64,000 nucleotides of DNA from DASZHJ01 sp963735465 (GTDB lineage Bacteria > Pseudomonadota > Alphaproteobacteria > ATCC43930 > CGMCC-115725), in the NCBI GenBank assembly GCA_963735465.1, contig CAVTLA010000001.1, forward strand, positions 3,596,001 through 3,660,000, given 5' to 3'. The position numbers and the translations under genes were made by a program. Positions 9,221-16,982 of this stretch are shown here, piece after piece (position 1 is the first letter of the stretch; every line of letters begins with the position of its first letter). The notes below the pieces were generated by a model. That model saw only the letters and a program-made list of their open reading frames with translations, did not search any database and was not told the origin of the DNA.

Positions 9221-10681
9221 TCAAACGGTCGGGCGGACGGCCTGGGGCATCAGGGGCAGGCTCAAGGGCGAGATCTCCTCCGACCGGCGATGGCGGAAAT
9301 CGCGCTCGGGCACCGTCGCCTCCATCCGCTTCTGCGCCTCCACCAGGATCTCGAGGGCGCCCTGGTGGTCGAGGGTGAGGACGCGGCCATTCTCCACCAC
9401 CTTGGTGCCGTCGACATAGACGTCGCGCACCGCCCGGTCCGCCGCGGTGTAGACCAGGGAGCGCAGCGGATCCCGGGCCGGCATCATCAGGGGGTGGCGG
9501 AGATCCACCAGCACCACATCGGCCTTGGCGCCCGGCGCCAGCTTGCCGAGATCGGGACGGCCGAGCGCCGCGGCGCCGCCGGCGGTGCCAGCGTGGAAGA
9601 GATCGGCGGTGGCGACGCTGTGGATGTCCTCCGAGGCAATCCGCGCCAGGATCAGCGCGAGGCGCATCTCCTCGATGAGGTTGTGGGGCGAGACATCGGT
9701 GCCGAGGCCGAGGGTGACGCCGGCGCGCAGGTAGCGGCCGAAATCCTCCAGCGTCTGGCCGTAGCGCGCGAAGGGCGACGGGCAATGCGCCACGGCGGTG
9801 CCGGTCTCCGCCAGGATGCGCACGTCCTCGTGGCCGTGCCAGCGGATCCAGGAATGCTCGTCGGTGAAGATGGCGTGGCCGAGGATCGTCCCCGGACCCA
9901 GCACGCCGATATCGCGCGCCCATTGGATCGGCGTCTTGCCATGGCGCCGCACCATCTCGTTGACCTCGTTGACGGCCTGGGCGCAGTGAGTGGTGAACGG
10001 CAGCTTGCCCTCGCGGGCGAAATCATGGCCGTCGCGCAGCAGCTCCGGCGTGCAGGTGTCAATCTGTGCCGGCGAGACAATGCCGCCAAGGCGACCGGAG
10101 GGATGCGCCGTGGCTTCGGCGATCAGCGCCATCGCCTCCCGGAAGCGCTGCTTCCCTGCCGCCTCATCCCATTTGTAGGCGAGACGCCATTCGTCCTCGA
10201 GCTGCCAGCGCGCTGAGGCGAAGCTGGGAGCGAGGAAGACGCGCAGGCCGCTGCGTCCCGCGAGATCGAGCCAGCCGGGATAGGGCGCCGAGAGATCCGC
10301 AACAGTTGTGATGCCGCTCAGCAGCATCTCGCAGTAGGCAACCTCGCCGGCGCTCCTCCGAGCGTTCAAGTCCGGCGCGTAGGCGACGGAGCGCTCGAAA
10401 AGGCCGGACATGTACATCTGCGCGACGCCATGCTCCTCCCGGATGCCGCGGAAGAACGGCTCGGTGCTGGGATGGGCGTGGATGTCGACGAGCCCCGGCA
10501 TCGCCATCAGTCCGCCGCCGTCGACGATCGTGTCGGCGGTACCGCCGTAGTGGGGCCCCACGAACTCGATGGCGTTGCCGGTCATCACGAGGTCGCCGCC
10601 TTTCAGATAGGCATGCCGGCCCGCGGCCGAGTCCCAGGCGATGATCCAGTCCACGCCCTTGATCCAGGTCTTCGTCGTCAT
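9221..10681 (-). CDS. Amidohydrolase, AtzA/SsnA-type deaminase-like
   Basis: A 486-residue metal-dependent hydrolase with a composite beta domain at both ends and a TIM barrel. Metal ligands are visible: DIHAHPS (H68, H70), THC (H232), GHAIF (H269) and LGTDVSPHN (D329). This set fits the AtzA/TrzA/guanine deaminase/SsnA group, which removes amino or chloro groups from purine, pyrimidine or triazine rings. It lies 53 nt upstream of Urc1 on the same strand and probably heads the URC transcript, so a pyrimidine or related heterocycle is a plausible substrate. That link is inference. Confidence 0.85.
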   Translation of the reverse strand: MTTKTWIKGVDWIIAWDSAAGRHAYLKGGDLVMTGNAIEFVGPHYGGTADTIVDGGGLMAMPGLVDIHAHPSTEPFFRGIREEHGVAQMYMSGLFERSVAYAPDLNARRSAGEVAYCEMLLSGITTVADLSAPYPGWLDLAGRSGLRVFLAPSFASARWQLEDEWRLAYKWDEAAGKQRFREAMALIAEATAHPSGRLGGIVSPAQIDTCTPELLRDGHDFAREGKLPFTTHCAQAVNEVNEMVRRHGKTPIQWARDIGVLGPGTILGHAIFTDEHSWIRWHGHEDVRILAETGTAVAHCPSPFARYGQTLEDFGRYLRAGVTLGLGTDVSPHNLIEEMRLALILARIASEDIHSVATADLFHAGTAGGAAALGRPDLGKLAPGAKADVVLVDLRHPLMMPARDPLRSLVYTAADRAVRDVYVDGTKVVENGRVLTLDHQGALEILVEAQKRMEATVPERDFRHRRSEEISPLSLPLMPQAVRPTV

Positions 10682-10761
10682 TGGAATCCCCGCTGCCTTT
10701 ACCCGCCACCGAGCACCCTAATCCGCCGCGCGCGTAATTTCCAAGTGCACGGGATTGCGCT

Positions 10762-10791
10762 TTGACGCTCGTGCACCGTGTCTGACAAAAT
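10762..10791 (+). promoter_or_regulatory. Candidate sigma-70 promoter of the binding-protein gene
   Basis: TTGACG (10762-10767) and CAAAAT (10786-10791) are spaced 18 nt, with the gene start at 10822. Two GTGCAC palindromes (10745-10750 and 10771-10776) flank the -35 element and might be a regulator site. Assigned by consensus likeness only. Confidence 0.4.
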
Positions 10792-10821
10792 CCTCCCGAC
10801 GCTTTGTTTCGGGGGACTACC

Positions 10822-12405
10822 ATGCAATCGACCATCCGCCGTCTGCTTGTCGGCGCTGCGCTGCTGGTGACGATGCTTGCCCATGGCAGCGAGGTGTCGG
10901 CCCAATCCAAGAAGATCATCCGCGCGGTTCCCATCGGCGACCTCAAGGTCGTCGATCCCATCTGGAGCAGCGCCTATACCAGCCGCAATCACGGCTACAT
11001 GGTCTACGACACGTTGTTCGCCCTCGACGCGGAGAACCACCCGCAGCCGCAGATGGTCGATACCTTCACCGTCAGCGACGATAAGCTCACCTATACCTTC
11101 GCCTTGCGAGACGGCCTCAAATGGCACGACGGGACGCCGGTGCGCGCCGCCGACTGCGTCGCCTCCATCAAGCGCTGGGGCGCCAAGGACGGCATGGGCC
11201 GGGCGCTCATGGGCGTGACCGGCGAGATCACGGCCCTCGACGACAAGCGATTCCGCCTGATCCTGAAGAAACCGGTGGGATTCGTCATCGAGGCACTGGG
11301 CAAGATCGACAGCACCGTGCCCTTCATGATGCCGGAACGCCTCGCCAATACCGATCCCAACACGCAGATCACGGAAGTGATCGGCTCCGGCCCGTTCCGC
11401 TTCGTGAAGGCGGAATGGGTTCCCGGCAGCAAGGTGGTCTACGAGAAGTTCGCCGACTATGTCCCGCGCAAGGAGCCGCCGAGCCAGGCCGCCGGCGGCA
11501 AGGTGGTGAAGGTGGATCGCGTGGAGATGGACTATCTCCCGGACGCCAGCGTGGCGGCGAATGCGCTGGTGAAGGGCGAGGTGGATCTCCTGGCCTCGCT
11601 CTCGGCGGATCTGGTGCCGTTCCTGCAGTCGTCGCCCGAGGTCACCGTCACGCCCAACGACCCCCTGGGCTATCAGCTCTTCATGATCGTCAATCACACC
11701 CAGCCGCCCTTCGACAAGCCCGAGGCGCGGCAGGCACTGATGTGGGCGACGAAGCAAAGCGACTTCCTCGCCTCCATCGACGGCGATCCCAAGCATTGGC
11801 AGGAATGCCCGGCGGTGTTCGGCTGTGGCACGCCCAATGAATCCCGCGCCGGTTCCGAGGCGCTGATGGGCTTCGATCTCGCCAAGGCGAAATCGCTGCT
11901 GCAGGCCGCGGGTTACAACGGCGAGCCCCTCGTCGTGATGGATCCCACCGACAATCCGACGCTGCATCCGCCGGCGCTGGTGGCGGCGGAGACGCTGCGC
12001 AGCATGGGCGCCAAGGTCGATGTCGCGGCGATGGACTGGAGCACCCTCACCCAGCGCCGGGCGTCCAAGGCGCCGCCCGGCCAGGGCGGCTGGAACATCT
12101 TCGTCACCAACTCCACCATCACCGGCATCGCCAACCCGCTGCTCCACACCTACATCGGCAACTGCGAGTCCGCCTGGTACGGCTGGCCCTGCGATCCCAA
12201 GATCGTCGAGCTGACGCAGCGGTGGTTGTTCGAGACCGACACCGCCAAGCGCAAGGCGATCGTCGACGAGCTGCAGCGCCTGCACCTCGAGGACGTCAGC
12301 TACGTACCGCTCGGCCAATACAAGAACGTCATCGCCTACCGCAAGAACATCAAGGGCCTGATCGCGAGCCCCGCCCTCTTCTTCTGGAACGTCGAGAAGG
12401 ATTAG
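10822..12405 (+). CDS. ABC transporter substrate-binding protein, peptide/nickel type (SBP_bac_5)
   Basis: A 527-residue periplasmic binding protein. A signal peptide is present (basic MQSTIRR, hydrophobic core, cleavage near SAQS around 30); there is no lipobox cysteine. Family marks include LRDGLKWHDGTPVRAADC (about 94-111), SGPFRF and the late LGQYKNVIAYR. Cluster C proteins of this type bind peptides, opines, heme or other solutes. The ATG at 10822 has GGGGGA about 6 nt upstream. No DppB, DppC, DppD or DppF partner gene is in the window, so the permease is elsewhere or shared. It ends convergently with the next gene, overlapping by four bases. Confidence 0.9.
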   Translation: MQSTIRRLLVGAALLVTMLAHGSEVSAQSKKIIRAVPIGDLKVVDPIWSSAYTSRNHGYMVYDTLFALDAENHPQPQMVDTFTVSDDKLTYTFALRDGLKWHDGTPVRAADCVASIKRWGAKDGMGRALMGVTGEITALDDKRFRLILKKPVGFVIEALGKIDSTVPFMMPERLANTDPNTQITEVIGSGPFRFVKAEWVPGSKVVYEKFADYVPRKEPPSQAAGGKVVKVDRVEMDYLPDASVAANALVKGEVDLLASLSADLVPFLQSSPEVTVTPNDPLGYQLFMIVNHTQPPFDKPEARQALMWATKQSDFLASIDGDPKHWQECPAVFGCGTPNESRAGSEALMGFDLAKAKSLLQAAGYNGEPLVVMDPTDNPTLHPPALVAAETLRSMGAKVDVAAMDWSTLTQRRASKAPPGQGGWNIFVTNSTITGIANPLLHTYIGNCESAWYGWPCDPKIVELTQRWLFETDTAKRKAIVDELQRLHLEDVSYVPLGQYKNVIAYRKNIKGLIASPALFFWNVEKD

Positions 12406-13403
12406 GCGCGCGCCGCCGGCAGGCGAATGCCACGCCCGCTCTCCAGTGCGGCTTTATAGATGAAATGCGCCAGCGCAATGTCCTGAGAGACCAGGCCCGT
12501 CGTGTGGATGAGGATGCGCTCGTCCGGCGAGGCGCGGCCGGGCTTGGCTCCGGCGACGATGTCGGCGATCTCGCCGTGGAGCTGCTCCCGGCTGAACTGG
12601 CCGACCTCGATCATGCGCTTGAAGGCGGGATTGACGGCGTTCAGGTCCCAGCTGTCCACCACCACCTTGTCCATGCGCGCCCAGCCCGCGGGATCGAGCT
12701 CCCGGCGCGCCAATGAGATGAAGGTGGCGCCGGGCTTCAGCCACGGCTCCCGGCACATGATCTCTGAGGAGGTGGTGCCGCCGACGACGATGTCGGCGCC
12801 GGATGCGACCTCCTCGATGCCGGCGCAGGCGTGCACGGGAATGCCGAGCTCCGCCGACCATTTTGCCGCGAAGGCATCCCGCGTCTCCGGCCGCCGGGAG
12901 GTACAGCGGATTTCCGCGAAATCGTAGAGCGTCAGGAGGCAGCGCAACGCGTTGACGCCCATGGTGCCGACGCCGATGAGACCGACGACGCGGGGCTTTG
13001 CCGGCCCCAGCCACTTGCAGGGGAGAACCGCGGCGGCGGCGCTGCGGATTGCGTAGCTCCAGTGCTCGTCCACGATGGCGAGTGCGTGGCCGGTGCGGGG
13101 ATCGCTGAGAAGGACATAGCGAGTGCAGTCGAGCTGCCCCACGGTGTTGCGCACGCCATCGTCGAAATAATTGTAGAGGCGGACGCCGGTGACCGGGATC
13201 TCCTCCAGGAGCGCGCCCTTGACGTGCCAGTGATTGTCGAAGGGCTGGGCGGCATCGAGGCGGAGGCTCGGCGGGCTCGACCAGCGCACGCTGCCGCGGG
13301 CGTGCATGCGGTAGACGTCCTCGCAGACGCGCAGGGTGTCCTCGACGCTCAGGAGGTCGAGCGTGTCGCGATAGGACAGGAACAGCGGATCCGGATGTGT
13401 CAC
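12402..13403 (-). CDS. Ornithine cyclodeaminase / mu-crystallin family protein
   Basis: A 333-residue protein with the family's Rossmann loop VVGLIGVGTMGVNALR (about 138-153) and the later GADIVVGGTTS. The family covers NAD-dependent ornithine or lysine cyclodeaminases, ketimine reductases and alanine dehydrogenases. The usual N-terminal substrate lysine environment is present in HWHVKGALL near residue 60. It starts inside the stop of the upstream cupin gene (ATGA overlap), so the two are coupled. Exact substrate is open: ketimine or imino acid reduction would suit an amine-degrading neighbourhood. Confidence 0.85.
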   Translation of the reverse strand: MTHPDPLFLSYRDTLDLLSVEDTLRVCEDVYRMHARGSVRWSSPPSLRLDAAQPFDNHWHVKGALLEEIPVTGVRLYNYFDDGVRNTVGQLDCTRYVLLSDPRTGHALAIVDEHWSYAIRSAAAAVLPCKWLGPAKPRVVGLIGVGTMGVNALRCLLTLYDFAEIRCTSRRPETRDAFAAKWSAELGIPVHACAGIEEVASGADIVVGGTTSSEIMCREPWLKPGATFISLARRELDPAGWARMDKVVVDSWDLNAVNPAFKRMIEVGQFSREQLHGEIADIVAGAKPGRASPDERILIHTTGLVSQDIALAHFIYKAALESGRGIRLPAARA

Positions 13404-13768
13404 TCGACAATCTTGAAGTCGAACTGGCGGCCGGCCGGGGCATAGATCTCGAAGAGCTCCAGCACCTCGGTCCCGAGATTGCTCAGGGAATGCGGCACGC
13501 CGGCGGGAATGTGGATGACCTGGTCCGCCTTGATGACGTGAGTCTCGCCGTCGATCGTCAGCGTGCCCTCGCCGCGTCGGACGATGTAGACATTGTCGGA
13601 TTCCGTATGCCGGTGCACGCGGCCGCGCGGCCCGCCCGGCACCAGCCGGTTGAGATGGACATCGACCTTCTCGGTGCCGGTGCGCGCGTTGATCAGGCGC
13701 AGGATCTCACCGCGGCCGTTCTCCATCGGCTCGGCTTTGATGGCGTTGAGATCGAGAATGGTCACCAC
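13400..13768 (-). CDS. Small single-domain cupin protein
   Basis: About 122 residues forming one cupin barrel: motif 1 around GRVHRHTESDNVYIVRRGEG gives the metal-binding histidines and glutamate-like position, and motif 2 is IPAGVPHSLSN. The end is PAGRQFDFKIVE. Start choice: the ATG at 13783 lies inside GGAGGACACC, which itself is an ideal ribosome site for the GTG at 13768 (8-nt spacing), so the GTG is preferred; the difference is five residues. It is coupled by an ATGA overlap to the cyclodeaminase-like gene. Cupins of this size may be isomerases, dioxygenases or sensors; no specific role can be given. Confidence 0.8.
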   Translation of the reverse strand: MVTILDLNAIKAEPMENGRGEILRLINARTGTEKVDVHLNRLVPGGPRGRVHRHTESDNVYIVRRGEGTLTIDGETHVIKADQVIHIPAGVPHSLSNLGTEVLELFEIYAPAGRQFDFKIVE

Positions 13769-13800
13769 GGAGGTGTCCTCCAAAACGGACTGCGGTGCGA

Positions 13801-13916
13801 TCGTGCGTCCTTCGACGCGCTCCCTACGGTCGCTTGCTCAGGATGAGGAGATTTTCGTGGTGCCCTCACAATTGCCCTTTATCCTGAGCAAGCGAAGCGC
13901 GTCGAAGGACGCACGA
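13801..13916. repeat. Intergenic palindromic repeat, copy 1
   Basis: A left arm at 13801-13844 and right arm at 13881-13916 are reverse complements: TCGTGCGTCCTTCGACGCGC at the outside and CGCTTGCTCAGGAT at the inside. The left arm has about 8 extra bases in the middle. The same element occurs at 47687-47796 and, in a variant form, at 62447-62560. It sits between two genes on the same strand and would fold into a long hairpin in RNA. Such palindromic intergenic repeats are common in rhizobial-type genomes. Confidence 0.85.
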
Positions 13917-13937
13917 TGCCTCTCCAGCCGACAACCA

Positions 13938-15116
13938 TCAGACGACGTTCAATTCCTTGATCGGCTTGTTCTCGGCAATGCGCGCGTAGCCGAAGTCGGT
14001 GAGATCGAGGCTGCGGAAGGCGCCGTAGGTGATGAGCTCGGAGACGCCACGGCCGGTGGCGGGGGACTGCTGGATGCCGTGGCCGCTGAAGCCGTTCGCC
14101 AGCATGAAATTGTCGAGATCGCCGTGCAGGCCGATGATGCCGTTGTGGTCGAAGGTGTTGTAGTCGTAATGCCCGGCCCAGGAGTTCACCACCTTGACCG
14201 CCTCGAGCGCCGGCACGCGATGGGCGAGGGGCGGCCAGACCAGCTCGTCCCACTCGGAATGATCGACTTCGAAATCCGGCACCGCGGGCTCGCGCTCTTC
14301 CGGCGGCGAGATGCCGCCGATGAAGAAGCGACCCTCGGGCCGGAAGAAAGCGCCGCTGCTGTCGATCAGCAACGGGCAGCCCGGCAGCTTGTCCTTGCAG
14401 TCGAAGACGAAGACGCAGCGCCGGCGCGGTTCCACCGGCAGATTGACGCCGGCGAGCCTCGCCACCTTGCCGCCGCTGGGACCGCCGGCGTTGACCGCGA
14501 TGCCGCAGGCGATCCGCGTGCCGTCGGCGAGCTTCACCGCCTCGACGCGGCGGCCGCGCCGCTCGATTCCGACTACCTCCTGCTGGATGTACTCGACGCC
14601 GAGGCTGCGCGCCTTCTTGCGGTACGCCTGCAACAATCCATAGCCGTCGAACCAGCCCTCATCCTTGGTTCCCAGCGCGCCCAACACGATGCCGTCGGTG
14701 GACATCCAAGGGAACCGTTCCTTCAGCGCCGGCGGTTCCAGCAGCACGATCGGGGCGCCATGGGCGGTCTGCACGCGGTGGTTGGCCTCCAGGACCGAGC
14801 GGCCTTCCGCGCTCGCCAGGAAAAGGTAGGGGCGCTCGATGTAGCCGACCTCCGCCGCCTCGCCGTCGACCGCCAGGCGCCGGCCGGCATCCCGCAGGAA
14901 CTCGACGCCGAAGGCCGAGAGGTGGATGTTGGTGGGGGTGGAGAACTGCAGGCGGATCGAGCTGAGCGACAGCGCCGAGGAGGCGAAGCGATAGGTGGGA
15001 TCGCGCTCGATCACCACCACGCGGCCCTTGAAGTCGGGATTGGACGCCAGGAAATAGGCGATCGAGCTGCCGACCGCTCCGCCGCCAATGATCGCTACAT
15101 CGCAGGTCTCGCTCAC
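13938..15116 (-). CDS. FAD-dependent oxidoreductase, D-amino-acid oxidase (DAO) family
   Basis: A 392-residue flavoprotein beginning with the dinucleotide fold CDVAIIGGGAVGSSIAYFLA and an acidic VVVIERDP. The late GHGIQQSPATGRGVSELI is the C-terminal FAD-contact segment of the DAO/glycine oxidase/sarcosine oxidase group. The enzymes oxidise amines or amino acids to imines and pass electrons to O2 or to a carrier. The GTG at 15116 is chosen because GGAGAG lies about 8 nt upstream and the Rossmann motif follows at once. It is divergent from the SDR operon across a region with a strong inverted repeat. Substrate not determinable. Confidence 0.85.
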   Translation of the reverse strand: MSETCDVAIIGGGAVGSSIAYFLASNPDFKGRVVVIERDPTYRFASSALSLSSIRLQFSTPTNIHLSAFGVEFLRDAGRRLAVDGEAAEVGYIERPYLFLASAEGRSVLEANHRVQTAHGAPIVLLEPPALKERFPWMSTDGIVLGALGTKDEGWFDGYGLLQAYRKKARSLGVEYIQQEVVGIERRGRRVEAVKLADGTRIACGIAVNAGGPSGGKVARLAGVNLPVEPRRRCVFVFDCKDKLPGCPLLIDSSGAFFRPEGRFFIGGISPPEEREPAVPDFEVDHSEWDELVWPPLAHRVPALEAVKVVNSWAGHYDYNTFDHNGIIGLHGDLDNFMLANGFSGHGIQQSPATGRGVSELITYGAFRSLDLTDFGYARIAENKPIKELNVV

Positions 15117-15183
15117 GGGTCCGTCTCTCCGGCGGCTGTTGCAAGGGGAGGCAAACCTACATCCCGAAATCGTCCTTGGCCAC

Positions 15184-15217
15184 AGCCGCATGCGGAATGT
15201 TTTTTCCGCATGCGGTT
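15184..15217. promoter_or_regulatory. Long inverted repeat in a divergent promoter region
   Basis: Two 14-nt arms, AGCCGCATGCGGAA and TTCCGCATGCGGTT, are complementary at 13 of 14 positions around the spacer TGTTTT. Each arm itself contains the palindrome CCGCATGCGG. It lies between the divergent starts of the FAD oxidoreductase and the SDR operon, so a dimeric or tetrameric regulator site is likely; no regulator gene is adjacent. Confidence 0.5.
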
Positions 15218-15289
15218 GTCGCCGCGTCCGCGATTGGTGATACTTCCCGCGGCAGATCGACGAGCCGCGGCATCGGACAGGGGACGACC

Positions 15290-16045
15290 ATGCAGCTCAA
15301 GGACAAGACAGCCGTCGTCACCGGCAGCTCCCGCGGCATCGGCCGCGCGGTGGCGCTGCGCTTCGCCCGCGAGGGCGCGAAGGTGGTGGTGAATTGCGTC
15401 GCGAACACCGACAAAGCGGAGGCGGTCGCGGAAGAGATCCGTGCGCTCGGCGGCACGGCGGTGGTGGTTCAGGCGGATGTCTCCCAGCGCGCCGATGCCG
15501 AGCGACTGGTCGCCAGCGCGGTCAAGGCCTTCGGCAAACTCGACATTATGGTAAGCAACGCCGGCATCGTCATCGACCGGCCGTTCCTCGAGAGCACCGA
15601 CGAGGACTGGGCGCGCTCTCTCGACACCAACCTCACCGGCTTCTTCAACGTAACGCGAGCGGCGCTGGCGCACATGGTCGGCCGCCGCAGCGGCCGGGTC
15701 ATCGCCACCGGCTCCTGCATCACCGAAGTCGCTGATTTCGGCGGCAACAAGTATTCCGCCTGCGTGGCCTCCAAGGGCGGCATCACCATGATGCTGCGGC
15801 CGATCGCGGCGGAGGTGGCGGCCATGGGCATCACCGTCAACGCGGTCTCGCCGGGCTACATCGCCACCGAGATGCTGGGGGAGATCGACGCCGAGGGTCT
15901 GAAGGCGGCGCTCCGCCTGGTGCCGATGGGCCGCTACGGCAAGCCGGAGGAGATCGCGTCCGCAATGGCTTTTCTTGCCTCCGACGATGCGGCATACATC
16001 ACGGGCCAGACGCTGCGCGTGAATGGCGGGCTTTCCATGGGATGA
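15290..16045 (+). CDS. Short-chain dehydrogenase/reductase with altered active-site spacing
   Basis: A 251-residue classical SDR: cofactor loop TGSSRGIGRA (11-20), the NAG motif SNAGI (89-93), the NTG-like NLTGFFN, and the C-terminal RVNGGLSMG. The catalytic serine is in GSC (S142) and tyrosine is Y155 at the normal +13 spacing. The lysine is K162, seven residues after Tyr rather than four, because the sequence reads YSACVASK instead of the usual YSASK. This is a 9-base in-frame insertion within 15758-15770. Activity therefore needs testing. It heads an operon with ghrA (about 10 nt away) and an amidohydrolase. Confidence 0.85.
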   Translation: MQLKDKTAVVTGSSRGIGRAVALRFAREGAKVVVNCVANTDKAEAVAEEIRALGGTAVVVQADVSQRADAERLVASAVKAFGKLDIMVSNAGIVIDRPFLESTDEDWARSLDTNLTGFFNVTRAALAHMVGRRSGRVIATGSCITEVADFGGNKYSACVASKGGITMMLRPIAAEVAAMGITVNAVSPGYIATEMLGEIDAEGLKAALRLVPMGRYGKPEEIASAMAFLASDDAAYITGQTLRVNGGLSMG

Positions 16046-16055
16046 GAGAGAGCAC

Positions 16056-16982
16056 ATGAAAATTGTCTTCCACAGCAACCTCGACGACCCCGCCGAGTGG
16101 GTCCCCCATCTGGAATCCCAGATGCCCGAGCTCAAGGTGGAGGTCTGGCCGAAGATCAGCGACCCCGCTGCCATCGAAGGCGCCCTGATCTGGACGCAGC
16201 CCGAGGACGGCCTCGCGCGCTATCCCAATCTGAAGGCGATCCTGTCGCTGGGCGCCGGCATCAACCAGCTCGATCTCACGCGGTTGCCGCCGGGCGTGCC
16301 GCTGGCGAGGCTGGTGGATCCGATCCTCACCAGCGCCATGCGGGACTATTGCCTGTTCGCGACCTTGCGGTATCAGCGCCTGCTCGATCAGCACGCGCTC
16401 AACCAGACCCAGAAGAAGTGGATCTACAAGCAGCCGCCGGACCCGGACGCCTGGGGCGTCGGCGTCATGGGTCTGGGCGAGCTCGGCGCCGCCACCGCGA
16501 GCTGCATCGCGGGCTTCGGCTTCAAAGTCCGCGGCTGGTCGCGCACGCAGAAGAATATCCCGGACGTGCAATGCTTTGCGGGATCCGATGGCTTGGCGGA
16601 GTTCGCCAGCAAGAGCGACATCCTCATCTGCCTGCTGCCGCTGACGCCGGACACCCGCGGCATTCTCAATGCCGGCCTTTTCCGCCTGTTGCCGAAGGGC
16701 GCCAAGATCATCAACGCCGGCCGCGGCAATCATCTCGTCGAGGCCGACCTGCTGGCGGCGCTGGAGAGCGGGCAGATCGGCGGCGCCACCCTGGACGTCT
16801 TCTCCCAGGAACCGCTGCCTCAGGATCATCCGTTCTGGACCCATCCGAAGGTGATGGTGACGCCCCACGTCGCCAGCTACTGCAAGCCCGCCTCCGCTAC
16901 GACCCAAATCGTCGAAAACCTGCGCCGGGCGAAGGCGGGGAAGCCGCTGCTAAACCAGGTCGACATGGCCAGGGGCTACTGA
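16056..16982 (+). CDS. ghrA: Glyoxylate/hydroxypyruvate reductase A
   Basis: A 308-residue D-2-hydroxyacid dehydrogenase of the GhrA branch. Visible marks are LSLGAGINQLDL, the NAD(P) fold GVMGLGELGAATA (about 143-155), LICLLPLTPDT, the arginine in NAGRGNHLVEADLL, the acidic residue near LDVFSQEPLP and the catalytic histidine in TPHVAS. The ending QVDMARGY matches E. coli GhrA almost exactly. It reduces glyoxylate or hydroxypyruvate with NADPH in the cytoplasm. It sits between the SDR and an amidohydrolase whose ATG directly follows its stop, so the reductase may clear a 2-oxoacid made by that pathway. Confidence 0.85.
   Translation: MKIVFHSNLDDPAEWVPHLESQMPELKVEVWPKISDPAAIEGALIWTQPEDGLARYPNLKAILSLGAGINQLDLTRLPPGVPLARLVDPILTSAMRDYCLFATLRYQRLLDQHALNQTQKKWIYKQPPDPDAWGVGVMGLGELGAATASCIAGFGFKVRGWSRTQKNIPDVQCFAGSDGLAEFASKSDILICLLPLTPDTRGILNAGLFRLLPKGAKIINAGRGNHLVEADLLAALESGQIGGATLDVFSQEPLPQDHPFWTHPKVMVTPHVASYCKPASATTQIVENLRRAKAGKPLLNQVDMARGY

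Noticed and set aside
10745..10776. Two GTGCAC palindromes as a firm operator
   Set aside because: Only 6 bp each and spaced unevenly; kept as a remark within the promoter entry.
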